From Lepas anatifera (lineage: Eukaryota > Arthropoda > Thecostraca > Lepadidae): DNA of 64,000 nucleotides. Position 1 is the stretch's first letter, and each line of letters starts with the position of its first letter. The notes under the pieces were generated by a model. That model was not told the origin of the DNA and did no database searches. It saw only the letters and a program-made list of their open reading frames with translations. This document shows, piece by piece, positions 1 through 12,325 of this stretch. Location of the stretch: positions 124,001 through 188,000 of the forward strand of contig JAOTON010000958.1 of assembly GCA_034440635.1 (NCBI GenBank). Reading direction: 5' to 3'. The position numbers and the translations under genes are program-made.

Positions 1-1142
1 ACACCACGGCCTACACTGCACCGACAATCACACCACGGCCTACACTGCACCGACAACCACACCACGGCCCACACTGCACCGACAATCGCACCACGGCGTA
101 CACTGCACCGACAATCACACCACGGCCTACACTGCACCGACAATCACACCACGGCCTACACTGCACTGACAATCGCACCACGGCCCACACTGCACCGACA
201 ATCACACCACGGCCCACACTGCACCGACAACCAAACCACGGCGTACACTGCACCGACAATCACACCACGGCCCACACTGCACCGACAATCACACCACGGC
301 CCACACTGCACCGACAATCGCACCACGGCGTACACTGCACTGACAATCACACCACGGCCCACACTGCACCGACAATCACACCACGGCCCACACTGCACCG
401 AAAATCACACCACGGCCCACACTGCACCGAAAATCACACCACGGCCCACACTGCACCGACAACCAAACCACGGCGTACACTGCACCGACAATCACACCAC
501 GGCCCACACTGCACCGACAATCACACCACGGCCCACACTGCACCGAAAATCACACCACGGCCCACACTGCACCGACAATCACACCACGGCGTACACTGCA
601 CCGAAAATCACACCACGGCCTACACTGCACCAACAATCACACCACGGCGTACACTGCACCGAAAATCACACCACGGCCCACACTGCACCGAAAATCACAC
701 CACGGCGTACACTGCACCGACAATCACACCACGGCCCACACTGCACCGACAATCACACCACGGCCCACACTGCACCGAAAATCACACCACGGCGTACACT
801 GCACCGACAATCACACCACGGCCCACACTGCACCGACAATCACACCACGGCGTACACTGCACCGAAAATCACACCACGGCCTACACTGCACCAACAATCA
901 CACCACGGCGTACACTGCACCGAAAATCACACCACGGCCTACACTGCACCGACAACCACACCACGGCCTACACTGCACCGACAACCAAACCACGGCCCAC
1001 ACTGCACCAACAATCGCACCACGGCCTACACTGCACCGACAATCACACCACGGCCCACACCACACCGACAACCACACCACGGCCCACACTGCACCGACAA
1101 TCACACCACGGCCTACACTGCACCGACAATCACACCACGGCC
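1..1142. repeat. 29-bp minisatellite, about 39 tandem copies
   Basis: About 39 head-to-tail copies of a 29-bp unit containing ACACCACGGCC and ACACTGCACCGACAA, with scattered variants (GTACACTG for CTACACTG, GAAAATC for GACAATC). Copies directly abut, with no unique spacers. The array ends at about 1142, just downstream (in gene sense) of the third ERCC6L2-like exon, so it lies in an intron of that minus-strand gene. The left edge of the window cuts the array, so its true length is unknown. Confidence 0.95.
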
Positions 1143-1222
1143 TGAGCTGTACCGGCAGCACTGGACAATCAAACTGGCGCCTTGTGATGTGTCTGGTACG
1201 TGAGCACCAGGAGTCTTCTCAC

Positions 1223-3703
1223 CTGCACTACAGTGCCGGACAGGCCGAACCTGCGTCGGCACAGCAGGGCCGACAGCGCGCGCGTCGTCTGCGACGCCTG
1301 GTTCTTCAGCCGGTGCACCTCGTCCACGATAACGGCGGTCCAACGGACCTGGTTCAGCGCCGTCACGTGGTCGCGCGCGGCCTCAAACGAGCTGAGGACC
1401 ACGTCCAACGAGGCCGCGCGCGCCGCAGTCAGCACTTCCGAGCTGCGGGGAACGCCAGAGTCACCAGCGGCCAGCGGACGGGCGTGGACACTTGGCACAG
1501 GGCACTGTTCAAGTCATTGGAACAGGGCACAGTCCGAGACGTTGGCACAGGGGACAGTCCGAGTCATTGGAACAGGGGATTGTCCGAGTCATTGGAACAG
1601 GGGACTGTCCGAAGCATTGGAACAGGGGACCGCCCGAGTCATTGTAACAGGGGACTGTCCGGAGCATTGGAACAGGGGACCACCCGAGTCACCACAGCGT
1701 AGCGGACGGACGTGAACACTTTGTCCACCTTTTTCAGACCTTAAGAGATGACAAGATATATCATAAGTAGACGATAAAAACTGACTTTTCAGCTGTAGTT
1801 CAGGGTGAGTAAAGCTGAGCAATGTTTTTCCATTACTCAGTAGTTATCAACGAAATGCACAGATAATAATATGGCCAACCTACACCAACATGTGAAAATG
1901 GCCAGACTCAAGGTTGGCCAACGTCATATTGTGACCTACTCTGGTCATAACACATTTCATTCGCCGTTCAGAGGAAAGAGATCAACAAAGACGCTAAAGC
2001 AAGCGTCGTTTACGCCCTCTCAAAGGTCGCAGGTTCAAAGTTAAAACATAATCCTCCAACGTAATGTCAGGACATACGCAAGGGCGGATCCAGGATTTCT
2101 GATGGGAATCGGCAGTTTGGTCAGGAAGCAGCGTTTGGGCCACTAAGGAGCACCATGTGCTGTTCTGCAACGGCCCCTGCACACAGTCTAAGCTAATCAA
2201 CGTCTATATCTGGCAGCAGGCGCTCAGACCAGTGAGACACCCGACCCCCTCACCGTTTGTTCAGCACGAAGAGGCCTGTGTCGAGACTGGTCCACGTCTG
2301 CAGCTCGGCCGCCCAGTTGAAGAGAACAGCGGCGGGGCAGACTACCAGCACGGGTGGTCGTCGCACCGCCGCCGCCGCCGCCGCGTCCGAGGCTGGCGTA
2401 CGCAGAAACGATGGCGTCTCCAGCGTACCCCCGTCTGTGGAGACGTCCAGCCCACCACCGTCACAATACCGAGACACTACATAGGGTCTAGCAGAGGGCG
2501 CTTCATGCACCTGCGACCATGACCTAAAGCTTGGTCCGAAACACAATACATTGTTATGCACACTGAGCAAACTTTGGAGGCGTCACCCAGAACCGATAAG
2601 GCGCGCGATCAGAAAAATATCGATACTGATTCAGCAATCAGTCGGAAAGACTTTGTATTTGAGACACTTTTCTGTGGGTGTGCCAACGCTACACTTTTAC
2701 TTGAGATAAATTGATGGCAACAAAGCCGGTTTGTCCGACCCAAAATGGCCTTGTATCTAGAAATATGACCCAGGGAGGAAAATTCCCCAAGTTTCATTCT
2801 GCGTGCCATTGTAGATATTTCACCGTAGGTGACAGGCACTACTATCTATTTCCCACTCCCAACAGGTATGTACACATGCCCAATTACTGAGAGTATTGAC
2901 GCGGATGTTTAATAAGCCTCTCCACCGAGCCAGATGAAACACGGAAAACGGTATCCCGCCGTGGGGATTGAACCCACGTTAATCCATTCTGTCCCGACCT
3001 GGAGGCAGGCAATGAAACCACTTAACCACTTAGCCTAGAGACTCCATTGCCACTGGCCACGCGCACTATTCATTGACCGTCTGGTTAGTTTATAAACTTA
3101 CATTTTCAAAAGCAATAGCGTTTCCGACAGATTTTCCTATTCGTTAGTTCGCGGAATACGAGGCACTATGTAGATAGGAAAGGAATGGGTGATTGGTTTA
3201 GAAATACCGAAGCTTGACAACTAGTGTGCATCAAAGGCACGTCCAGAAGGCTCATCTAATGCATTTGACCAGCTTAGCGATAAAATAAGGGACTGTCCAT
3301 TGATTCCCAAACACAAATGGCGGTCAAATCAAAAGGCGTAAGTCAGCCATATCGTTATCAAACCTTACACATGCGCGTAAGAACGCTACATGGGGGAGGG
3401 AGGGGGTAAAAAACTTGTTACGTAATCTAAGGACGGTGCCTAACAAAAATAGCATGACCAGGGGCCATGGGCGCCAATTACAGAGTTGCTGTTGCAATTT
3501 TTACGCCGCTTACACTTTGAGAGAAAACTAAACTGACCAGTTTTGCAGAGGACGGCAGCGGTGAATGCAATGGCCTGGATGGTTTTACCAAGCCCCATGT
3601 CATCAGCCAGAATGCCACCTCCATTCTCCCTGTAGCGGCTGTAGAGGAACTGGACGCCATCTCGCTGGTACGGACGCAGATGCGCGTTAATGGAGGCGGG
3701 AAC
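1223..3703 (-). CDS. ERCC6L2: ERCC6L2-like SNF2-family ATPase, three internal exons (partial gene)
   Basis: Three minus-strand exons join in frame at canonical splice sites: 3703-3538 (166 bp), 2434-2254 (181 bp) and 1442-1223 (220 bp). Each acceptor ends in AG and each donor starts with GT (GTCAGT, GTGAGG, GTGAGA), and the phases fit (1, then 2, then 0). The joined peptide carries the SNF2 helicase N-lobe: motif I DDMGLGKT, preceded by a PYQRDGVQFLY-type Q/I region, then motif Ia around VLVVCPAAVLFNW, motif II DEVH, and motif III in GLSGTVVQ. Threonine where most Rad54/CSB proteins have proline (GTxxQ rather than GTPxQ) is typical of the ERCC6L2/RAD26L branch. ERCC6L2 is a DNA-dependent ATPase linked to transcription-associated repair and end joining. 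The N-terminal exons (expected above 3703) were not recognised, and the C-lobe lies beyond the left edge. Family is fairly sure; orthology is inferred. Confidence 0.85.
1491..1690. repeat. 25-bp minisatellite, about 8 copies
   Basis: About eight copies of a 25-bp unit reading GGAACAGGGGACTGTCCGAG plus TCATT, with point variants. It lies in the intron between the second and third ERCC6L2-like exons, starting some 50 bp upstream (gene sense) of the third exon acceptor. Confidence 0.9.
2945..3052 (-). repeat. tRNA-like sequence / SINE head
   Basis: On the minus strand there is an A-box-like TAGGCTAAGTGGTTAAGTGG followed about 40 bp later by an intact T-arm, CGTGG-GTTCAATC-CCACG (B box). The spacing resembles a long-variable-arm tRNA, but no clean acceptor stem or 3' end closes the cloverleaf. 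It is best read as a tRNA-derived SINE or tRNA pseudogene upstream of or within the ERCC6L2-like gene. Confidence 0.5.
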
Positions 3704-3897
3704 CTGCGGCACGCACAACATATCACGGGACGAAAAACAGCACAATGTCACCGGCAGAACCGCAGCATGGACAGGTGGGACAAAAATAGAAGGGCAGCTT
3801 GACTTTGACGAAGGAAATGACGGATCACTCTTCACAAGATAAACCATACGTGGGTTGTTTAATACGTGCGTTGACAGGTGAGGGGGAGCGGCCACAC

Positions 3898-4600
3898 ACC
3901 CCGGGCTTTTCGGATATCAAATAAAAACGGCGGCACGTACGCGCCACCGTACTTGGAAAACATTTTCCTGATCAGTTTTACAACTTTAGACAAAATTTCA
4001 AGGTTGGGGTACCTCAGGTCAGGTCACCAGTACAAATCAAAAAGTTTAAGGTAGCATAAGTAAGAACAGAGCGAACCTGTCTAATTGGAAATAATGTCAC
4101 ACATTTTTTACATCGATGACCTAAGGTCAGTTACGAGCCATGATCTCTCCACTGGAAACACATCGCACAGATGGTTTAAACCGTATAACATAGTAATGGA
4201 TGGTGGTACAACGTCTATTTTAACGGTATTAGGTTTGCCTTATTTTTGCAGTTTTAATGATATGCATTTTGACCCAATTTCACCTTGACCCGACCTCATG
4301 ACAGGTTAAATACTAGATTTAACCTTGAGGTTATATTATATATCATTTGATCCGGCTTGCTGCAAAGATTCTTATGATCTAGATGCTTCGCTCAATTTTT
4401 ACTGGTTCAGATTTAATGACTGAAAACCTTCATTTACATGTTATCCTCATGATGACATGCCTTGACATCTCGTGACCTTGAATGGGACCTGACAAAAATA
4501 CTTGAATTTTTTACTATAGAGATTTGGATGCACTGTTCGACGCTGTTCACCGTTTTTCGCTATCTAGCGTGGTTTTCGAGATCTAAGTGGGGGAAGGGCA
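3898..4600. repeat. Diverged dispersed repeat R4, copy 1
   Basis: About 700 bp clearly related to 4748-5582 in the same order and orientation: the block near CTCAGGTCAGGTCACCAG, the block around GATATGCATTTTGACC, then TATATATCATTTGATCCGGC and TCGTGACCTTGAATGGGACC. No coding sequence is seen. Superfamily unknown. Confidence 0.75.
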
Positions 4601-4747
4601 GGGTAGGAAAAAACCCGGGTACTTTGTAAAAAGTCCACGGGCCTGTTTTTTTGTTTTTTTCCGGGTTTTTGTTTTTGTTTTGTAGCAGTCTCGTCACACC
4701 GTTTCTAGATTAATGTCATTGTTTGAGAACACATTAACACGCGCATT

Positions 4748-5582
4748 TACGGGGGCGGGTACCCGCCCACCCTCGGGTTTTTCGGAGATAGGAGAAAAAC
4801 GGCGGCGCGTAGCGCCGCCGTACTTGGCATGCCTTTTCCCTCATCATTTTTGTAACTCTGTGAAAATTTTTAGGTTAGGTCATCTCAGGTCAGGTCACCA
4901 GCACAGGTCAAGTGACCCGACCTAAAAAAAAGTTTAAGATAACATAAGTCGGAGCAGGGTGAACTTATCCTAATGAAACTCATATCACATAATGGCCCCA
5001 CCGAGTTCTCTAAAATATGTTCCGGTATTTTTGATATCGAAGACCTACGGTCAGGTACGAGGCATGACCTCTCCATTGGAAATACATGGGAAAAATTGTT
5101 TTTACGGAACAACTCAGTAACGGATGGTGATAGAGCATTTATTTTAGCTGCATTAGACTCGCCTGGGCTTTGCAGTTCTAATGATATGCATTTTATATAA
5201 TTTGACCCTGACCTGACCTCAGGTCAGGTCAAATCCTTGATTTGATCTAGCAAGGTAAAATTATATATCATTCGATTCGGCTTGCTGAGAGGATTCATAT
5301 AGTTCCAGTCGTTTTTCTCTAGCTTAACTTGTTCAGATGTAATGGCCGAAAAAACTTAATTTACATGTTATCCCTATTACGGCATGTTTTGACCTCTCGT
5401 GACCTTAAATGGGACCTGAGAAAAAATTGTTCAAATGTTTTCGATGGAGAAGTGGATGGGCAACCCAACGCCGTTTACCGTTTTTCGCTACCTACCGTGG
5501 TTCTCGAGATCTTAGGGGGGCGGGTACCCGCCCCCCGTCAAAGCGAAGGTGGCTCAGACCCCCGTCAATTCGCGTGTTAAGA
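4748..5582. repeat. Diverged dispersed repeat R4, copy 2, with palindromic ends
   Basis: Second direct copy of R4, about 860 bp after the first. It begins and ends with the palindrome GGGCGGGTACCCGCCC (near 4755 and 5519) and carries a strong hairpin, CGGCGGCGC-GTA-GCGCCGCCG, at about 4800-4820. The terminal motif TCAAAGCGAAGGTGGCTCAG recurs near 7690 (diverged) and 62315. No protein-coding potential is seen. Confidence 0.75.
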
Positions 5583-6109
5583 CTGTGATACTATCAATAT
5601 CATCGTTGGCTATCAGTCTTTGCCTCGGGTGGCGGAGGGGAGAAGAAGATCCTATTCCCCAAGCTGAAGTTCTGAAGTACCCGATTGACGATAATACACA
5701 GAACCCTCCCTAGTTTTATGGGCACCCGTGGATAAGAAAAATGAACCGACTTTTTATCAGAATAACCATTTTTGGGGCTTATCAACTCATCCACTTTTAT
5801 GTTTATACCACGTCGTCGACTCTTTTCCAGATTTCTCTTAGGAACCAGATTCTCTGTACTCAAGAAATCCACCAGACGTAAACCCGGGCGACCCCATTGA
5901 TAGTAAGTGCGCCAAGCACCACACCATCCCGCCCCACCGGAATTTACTTTCAATTTTTTTTTGCTTTCTTAATCCGTAGCTCATATTCTTCAAGGGAAAA
6001 TGCTAGCGCTGGAAATCTTAGTCCGGTACATAAAATAAAGGCCAAATTACAATTCTCAGAGCATAGCAAGGGCGTATCCATTATCTGCTCAAGGGGAAGG
6101 GGGCGTGGA
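5583..6109. other. No recognisable gene
   Basis: Unique-looking non-coding sequence; short open frames only, none with a recognisable family. Confidence 0.4.
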
Positions 6110-6840
6110 TATAGACTCGGGGGCACTGCACGGGGCCCCAAAAAGTCCTAAATCGCCCGAGAAAGAGTCTTGGTATCCTCGAGACCAGCTCTGGGGACAC
6201 CAAGAACAATTCTTGGGGCCCCCAAAACCAACCCTGGGGGGGCCAAGGACCGAATCTGGGGACCCCCAAACCAACTTCCAGTCAGGTCCGAGAACAACTT
6301 TATGCCCCCCCCAACCAAACTCTTGAAGGTCCTCGAGACCAACACTGGGGGCCCCAAGAACAATTCTTGGGCCCCTGAAACCAGCTCTGGGGCCCCAAGG
6401 ACCGAATCTAGGGACCCCGAAACCAACTTTCAGCCAGGTCTGAGACCAACTCTATGGACTTCCGAGACAAAACCTTAAAGGCCCTGGAGACCAAAGCTGA
6501 GGCCCCCGAGACGAATTCTTAAAGGCCAACCGAGAGCAGCCGTGGGCTCCCCGAGAAAACTTACCGGATCCCCCAAGATAGACTCTAGGGCCCGCTGTGA
6601 CCAACTCTGTGGGACCTCACGGACCAGCTCTGGGCGCCGCCCGTGACAAACTCTTGAGTGTCCTCCAGACCAGCCTGGGAGCCCCCAGGAAAACTTTTGG
6701 GGCTCCAGAGACCAAGTCTGGGGGCCGAGAGATGAACTCTGGAGTCCTGAAAGCCGAATCTGGGGCCCCAATTAAAAATTTTGGGAGGCCCGGCCAGATC
6801 AACGCTCGGGCCCCTGAGACCTGCTATTGAGACTCTCCGA
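6110..6840. repeat. Degenerate GC-rich satellite
   Basis: Irregular tandem repetition of units containing GGGGCCCCAAGA, ACCAACTCTGGGG and AACAATTCTTGGGG. Unit length varies. The many short overlapping open frames here are products of the repetition. The style resembles the satellite at 40.5-42.05 kb, but the unit differs. Confidence 0.75.
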
Positions 6841-7148
6841 GATGAAGCATTGAGACGGTGTCCGTGTTAATATAATCATCTTTGGGAACATAAATCAGAA
6901 AACGGCCGGAGGCCGTGTGGAAAGCTCTTTACCATACTTAAGCTCAGCCAAGGGGGGCGGTCGCTCCCACCTTGGTTGCGCACCTGGAGCACAGCACCAT
7001 GCGACTCCACCACCATAGGCCTTAGAGGTTCCATGAGCTGGCTAAAGAAACTATTTGTGTGTTTTGGGTCAAAGTCAGAGTCACAATCTGAGATTTTACT
7101 GTTACTTTGGCATATTTTGACCCTGCAGATGTTTATAAGCGAATGAAG

Positions 7149-7153
7149 ATATA

Positions 7154-7223
<70 letters not shown>

Positions 7224-7230
7224 TACATAT
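7149..7230. repeat. (TA)n microsatellite
   Basis: About 80 bp of alternating TA with a few TATG interruptions. Confidence 0.95.
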
Positions 7231-7559
7231 AAAGGTTGGATTTTGGCAAAAAAACTGTATGATAGAGTAAAACTAACATCATATTCAGAGTCAGTATTGA
7301 TCTTATCCAGCGAATCTTAACTGTGGTGAAAAAAATTGTGTTGCACAACGTGGATTTGGCCGACATGTGGATTTTTGGCAATTATTTTCCTGGTAAGACG
7401 GCAAGAATTTCCCAATGCACTTTTTCAGCAAGCTGCATGAGGTGCCATATGGTACCAATTCTGCCAAACTTTGGAAAATTCTACACTTAACAAAGCTTAG
7501 TAGTTTTAAAAGTGATATGAATAGCAAAAAAGACAATGTTTTTTACTCAGGGACATCTA

Positions 7560-7730
7560 GAAAATGAATTATGAAAAAACCCGGGTGGGTTTTATCCGTT
7601 AAAAAAACACTAAAAAATAAAAAAACGGACAGTGGGAAGTGGGCAGTGCCAATCCTGGGGAGGGGGGAATAGGTACCCACCCTCCATCAAAGCAAAGGTG
7701 GCTCAGACCCCCGTCAATTCACATGTTGTA
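7560..7730. repeat. R4-related terminal fragment
   Basis: Contains AACCCGGGT near 7580 (as near 4612) and GGTGGCTCAGACCCCCGTCA at about 7699, matching the end of R4 copy 2. The GGGTACCCGCCC palindrome has decayed here to GGTACCCACC. Confidence 0.6.
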
Positions 7731-8685
7731 TATCCAGGCACTTGACTTCATGGAGAGTCAACCACATACCAGATGGCAGATCTGATGTGATGTCTCTTCA
7801 ACTTCATAGAAGAGAAGCGAACGTACACCTGAACTTCGGGAAAAGATCGCTGAAGTATGTGGCACTTGTAAATACAAAAGGAGGAGCCATTCATCATAGT
7901 CGCAGACAACAACAAAGGCTCACCTCGATACGATAAGATCCTTCAAATCCCAGAAGCAGAGGGCCTTCATCGCTCATCTCATTTGTGGTGTGAATCATTT
8001 GAGATGTGAAGCAAACATGACAAGTGATAATCTCTGAAAGAGAATGAGACAAAACATGTTATTCCGGGTAAATCAGAGGACCCGATGACAAGGAACCATC
8101 TTTAATCACACTAGGAAAAGGCTTAAGTCATAAATGCCACCGAAAGGACAGCAGAAACAATGGATAAGACAAAACATACATAAGACAAAACATAGGTAGC
8201 AGTGACTACCACCGTTCAGTTAGGTTCATTAGAAATGTATTTTCAGTCACTCCCGAAATCTTGTGAGGTCAAAGTCTTTTCGACGTTTCCTGAAGAATAT
8301 CTTTTGACGATTCCATAGGTCAGTCTTGGATGCATGTCATGTTTCTGTTAAATGCATATTTTGGCTCCTGTACTGTACCTAGCTCCTTCTGTACTGCTGT
8401 AGCCGCGCCTCCAGCATCTGCAGCTCCGGCAGCTGAATACGCTACATGCTGCAACTGCAGTCTACGGTGCATAAGAACACTGAGAATCATGTGTTTGTAG
8501 GTGCTAAATCACCAGGCTATAACAAAGCTAAATCACCAGGCTGTGTGAAAATCCAATCTTACAAATTACTGTCTTGTTAATCAGCCAACTAGGCTTGCCT
8601 TAGAAGCTAGCAAGTGCAATGCTGCGTCTTAGGACCTTGATTACAGCAGATTCGTTTATTGAAATTCTTGTATTCGCGGATGGCT
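7731..8685. other. No recognisable gene
   Basis: AT-rich intergenic DNA without recognisable genes or clear repeat ends. Confidence 0.4.
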
Positions 8686-8945
8686 AGCCTTCTCTAGTGT
8701 GGGACAGTTGTTTGCCAATTATTAGCGAGATATTTGATTTGTGAAACCCTTATGAAGACCGTGAGTCATGGCACAAAATCTGGCGGATGAAATTTAAAAA
8801 TCCGTTCACAAATCGCTCGTACACCGATAAATTGGACGTCATAAACAATGAAGTGCCGAAGCTGTCCTTGAAAGGGGAAGCTCTCGTGAGTACCTTGTCC
8901 TTCCCGGCTTACTTACCTACCTTCCTATCCTTCTTGAATTTTGTC
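8686..8945 (+). repeat. Dispersed repeat R3, copy 1
   Basis: About 250 bp whose reverse complement recurs, diverged, at 38,465-38,725. Shared blocks include GGCTAGCCTTCTCTAGTG, ATGGCACAAAATCTGGCGG and CCGGCTTACTTACCTACC. Both copies can be read as a broken short coding segment, but frames differ and stops intervene. Origin unknown. Confidence 0.7.
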
Positions 8946-11039
8946 TCGTACCTTCATATACTGGCGCATAACCGTTTCCACAACCCACCAAAACATCTTT
9001 TTTAGATATTTTTTTCATTTTGTGTAACATTTAACATTCAATTATAAATATTATTTTTGCTCATCGACTTGAGCTTGCCCCTTCTCCAGCCGACCTGCTG
9101 GAATCGCCCCTGTATATCAGGTTAAAAGCCTGGGCGATGTCCTTACCTCTAAGCCAATCGTGCCTAGGCTGCCATAATGTTCGAGCGCCGTCACTGGAAA
9201 GCCAGCTTTCTGACATTAAATTCACACAAAAGGAAACTTATTTGGCATTGTGCACACAAAAAATGCTAAGCTTTACCGTTCGTAGTTTAACCCTCACGGA
9301 CTTCGCGAAGCACAGTATTCAAACGTTGATAAGTTTTGAAGTGCTGCGGCGAGGAGCATAATATGATAAGTTGCTAAGATGTTCGCTGACCTGTCCCCTC
9401 GAATCCGGAAATTTAAAAAGCACTAAAGATTATATATTCGGGCACAGCCCTTCATCAGAATCATGGAGTAAATATCAACAATTCTCAGTCATAGTAAAGC
9501 CAGACCTCGAATGGAGCTTCACACAAACGCCTTTTAGAATGAATCGTTAAAAATAAGATTGGATGTCGTGACAACAACGATATTCCATCCATACACGTAT
9601 ATTGGTACAACAACACACACACATTGCACACACTACGTACACTAAAACCAGGGCCTATAATACGCAGTGGCTCAGCGGCCACACAAGTGCACCTCAGCGT
9701 ACTTTTAATTTTAAAGGGAGGCAACGCAACCCTGTCCCGCCACTCGCGTGGATATTAAGCTGCTATTGGCAGGAAGGGGGAGGGGCGCCCCAGGACTCAG
9801 CGGTTCGCCCAATGCCGACCCGAGCAGCACCACCAGCGTCCGGCCGCACGGCCGATGGCACGGCGGCGCCTGCCGCGCCATCTACCAGCGCGCACCGACC
9901 ACAGGCGGCGCCACCGCCTGGCACCTCTAACCTACAAGCAATGCCGGCAATACAACAAACCTAGACCAGTATTTGTGTAACAGTGACAGTGCACCGCTGA
10001 CAAGCGCCGACAGGCAGCGCGAGCGCCGCACGCATGCGTACACAGCACCGGCATCCTCAAGTACCACACAAGGGGTCGGCGATCAGCGCAAGAGCGCCAC
10101 TACATGTGGAAATTTGATCCCTGGAGTTGTTCCCATCCCACTCACCAATGGACGACCTCTGTGTCCTACAGTGTCCTGAAATTGGGAATATTGTGTGGAA
10201 ACCCACACCCAGACTTGATCAATTTTGACATCCTAAATCTTGAATTTTGACATCCTAAACGAAATCATTAGAATCATCGGCTTGCAGCATCATCAGCTTG
10301 CGAGGTGGTGGCTTCAATGACAGCTTTTTAGTGACCCCTTATTTGTATCTCCTACTGGTTTTTAGCCTTGTCTTAACATGTATTGGCATGCTTTTTCATT
10401 GCTTGTTGCTCTTGTTGCAAATACATGTATGGATCTAAATGAATAAAAATGCAGCATTATCACATTCCTTGTTTCAGAGGTTGAGGAATGGAAGCAGGGC
10501 CAGACCAGCAACTGAAGCAAACATACCATTCGATAAAGATGCTGCAACACTAGCTTTGTGAACCTATTACCTTCATATGGAATGCAGCATTCTTTAAACA
10601 GTCCCATTAGGACTGATTCCATGTCAAAATAGAACACAGCATTCATCTTTGGAGAGAAGGAAGTTTGAATACTGAAGGATTCTAGCACAAACATTTTATA
10701 ATAAATGCTCAAAAGGACAAAACCCTGTAAAAGAGAACATTCCTAACAATTGCCTCTTCACAAGCAAAATGTAAAGTTAGTTTTTCCTTTACAAACGCCG
10801 AATCTCTGCATGATTTAAAGGTGAAGAATTTTGACATCCTTTTCTCGCTCAGGAGGCCTGCCCAGCCAGTTTACTCACGTTAGAAAAACCGTACTTGGCT
10901 ACCAGCGTCGACAGGCTTGCCTGAATTTGATGCGAGATGTCTTTTTAGCATTGTGAAAATGAATTTGCTGCAGTTGCGATTAGTGTTTGTGTACGTTTCT
11001 GGATTGCATGCAGGGTGTCGAAACTCATATGTACGTTTG
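8946..11039. other. No recognisable gene; GC-rich patch at 9.74-10.1 kb
   Basis: Mostly unremarkable intergenic sequence. The GC-rich stretch at about 9,740-10,100 has open frames of low-complexity Ala/Pro/Thr type with no recognisable domain or splice context. Confidence 0.4.
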
Positions 11040-11835
11040 AGAGTTATTAAGTTTTAAGTAGCCAGTGTTTTTTTTTTTCATCATCAACTTTTTTATTTCA
11101 TTTCTTATATACAGACAGGGGATAGAAGTAAATAAAGAGACCAGCAAAAGAATACATGAACAAGGCAAAGCAAAAAGGAGCAACAGAATAGAACTATACA
11201 GGCACACAGTATAAAACAAGAGGAAGTAAGCGAACAGAATCAGATTAGAGCAAATGTTTAACATAGAATGAACAAGACATAAGTTCCTGGCATGAGGCAG
11301 TAATCATGGAGCGGGAATGAACAGAAAAAGTAACACAAAACAGAGACTGACATGTCATAACAAAACAAGAAGAGCATTAAAGAACGAACTGGACAGAAAA
11401 ATAACGCCAAAAACATACTTGAAGAGGCAAAATAAAACAAAGCAGCAAAACAACAAGCAAACAAAAACAGAGGACGCAACAAAATAAGCAATGTTAAGTA
11501 ATAGTAGTTATAAGCATAGGGCCCACATATGTTGAACATATTAAATCTTAAAAACAAACCATTAGTAGAAGTAACAAAAACAGTGAGTAAGTACAAGCAC
11601 CTAATCAGACCAGGGACCCATCAAACATTAAATCAAAGCATGTGATCAGTGCGAATAAAAAGCATGTGATCAGTGTGAACAAAAAGGAAATAAAACAGAA
11701 CGAAAAACAGGCTAAAAACACAAGCAAAGCAAAGTCACATCTAAGCAGGCAAACAAAAAAGATGCGCTCGGTGAGATCAAATTAAGGTACTAACGGAAAC
11801 GAACCAAAGACGAAAAGAACAAAACAAGTAAGCAG
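11040..11835. other. A-rich, T-poor tract without gene
   Basis: The plus strand is strongly A-rich and T-poor, built of AAAACA/AGCAAAA-like words. Long open frames on the minus strand here (for example near 11,258-11,596) come from this skew (Phe/Leu/Tyr-rich) and are not believed. Confidence 0.5.
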
Positions 11836-12325
11836 AAAGGTGGGCTGGCTGAGAGTCCAAAGAGAGCCAGACAGCGGTGCGCACCGTAGGCCAGCACGTG
11901 TCAGCAGAGAGTGGAGGGTCGGGCGGGAGGCACTAGGTATCTCCAGCATCGCCAGTAGCTGCCCCCAGCATGCCGCTGGTAGAGGGCGGTCACGGACGCA
12001 GCTCTCGAGGCGACGATGGGTGCACCCAGTCGTAGCTGGTGGTCACCCCCAGCACACTGCTGGGTGAGGGTCATCGCGGAGGCAGCTCCCGGAGCGACAA
12101 GGCCGGCTGGAGTTTCAGGTGGCCTCTACATGAGCCTGTCGCCCACGGCACGCACCGCAGGACGGCAGGTCACATTCAGGTCGGCATGTGCCAGCAGAGA
12201 GGAGGGCAGTTCAAGAGGGCTGGCAGTGCAGCCAAGTGCCTCCAGTCGTCGCCGGTGGCCGCCCCCGCACACCGCTGAGTGCAGGCGGCAGCGGAGGGTG
12301 CTCTTGATGCGACGACATGTTGGTA
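11836..12325. repeat. GC-rich, diverged repeated block
   Basis: Three diverged copies of a ~100-bp GC-rich theme are visible at about 11,950-12,015, 12,030-12,105 and 12,245-12,320: a CGTAGCTGG-like start, a CCCCCAGCACACYGCTG middle and a GGAGCGAC-like end. All frames are open for stretches, but none resembles a known family. Confidence 0.45.

Noticed and set aside
1..1161. Cys/Val-rich repeat open frames, or a CRISPR-like array, at the left edge
   Set aside because: The 29-bp units abut with no unique spacers, the host is eukaryotic, and the period is not a multiple of three. It is a minisatellite.
2076..2200. CAAGGGCGGATCCAGG at 2,078 as a hAT-type MITE
   Set aside because: Only a left-end-like motif was found; no matching inverted right end or target duplication nearby.
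2945..3052. Functional tRNA-Ser/Leu gene
   Set aside because: A and B boxes are good, but no closing acceptor stem or terminator context; more likely a SINE or pseudogene. The same reasoning applies at 13,100-13,205, 16,540-16,620 and 59,138-59,230.
6081..6830. Gly/Pro-rich repetitive open frames
   Set aside because: Products of the GGGGCCCC-type satellite, open on both strands in several frames.
11025..11596. Phe/Leu-rich minus-strand open frames resembling membrane proteins
   Set aside because: They result from the A-rich plus strand; no conserved motif.
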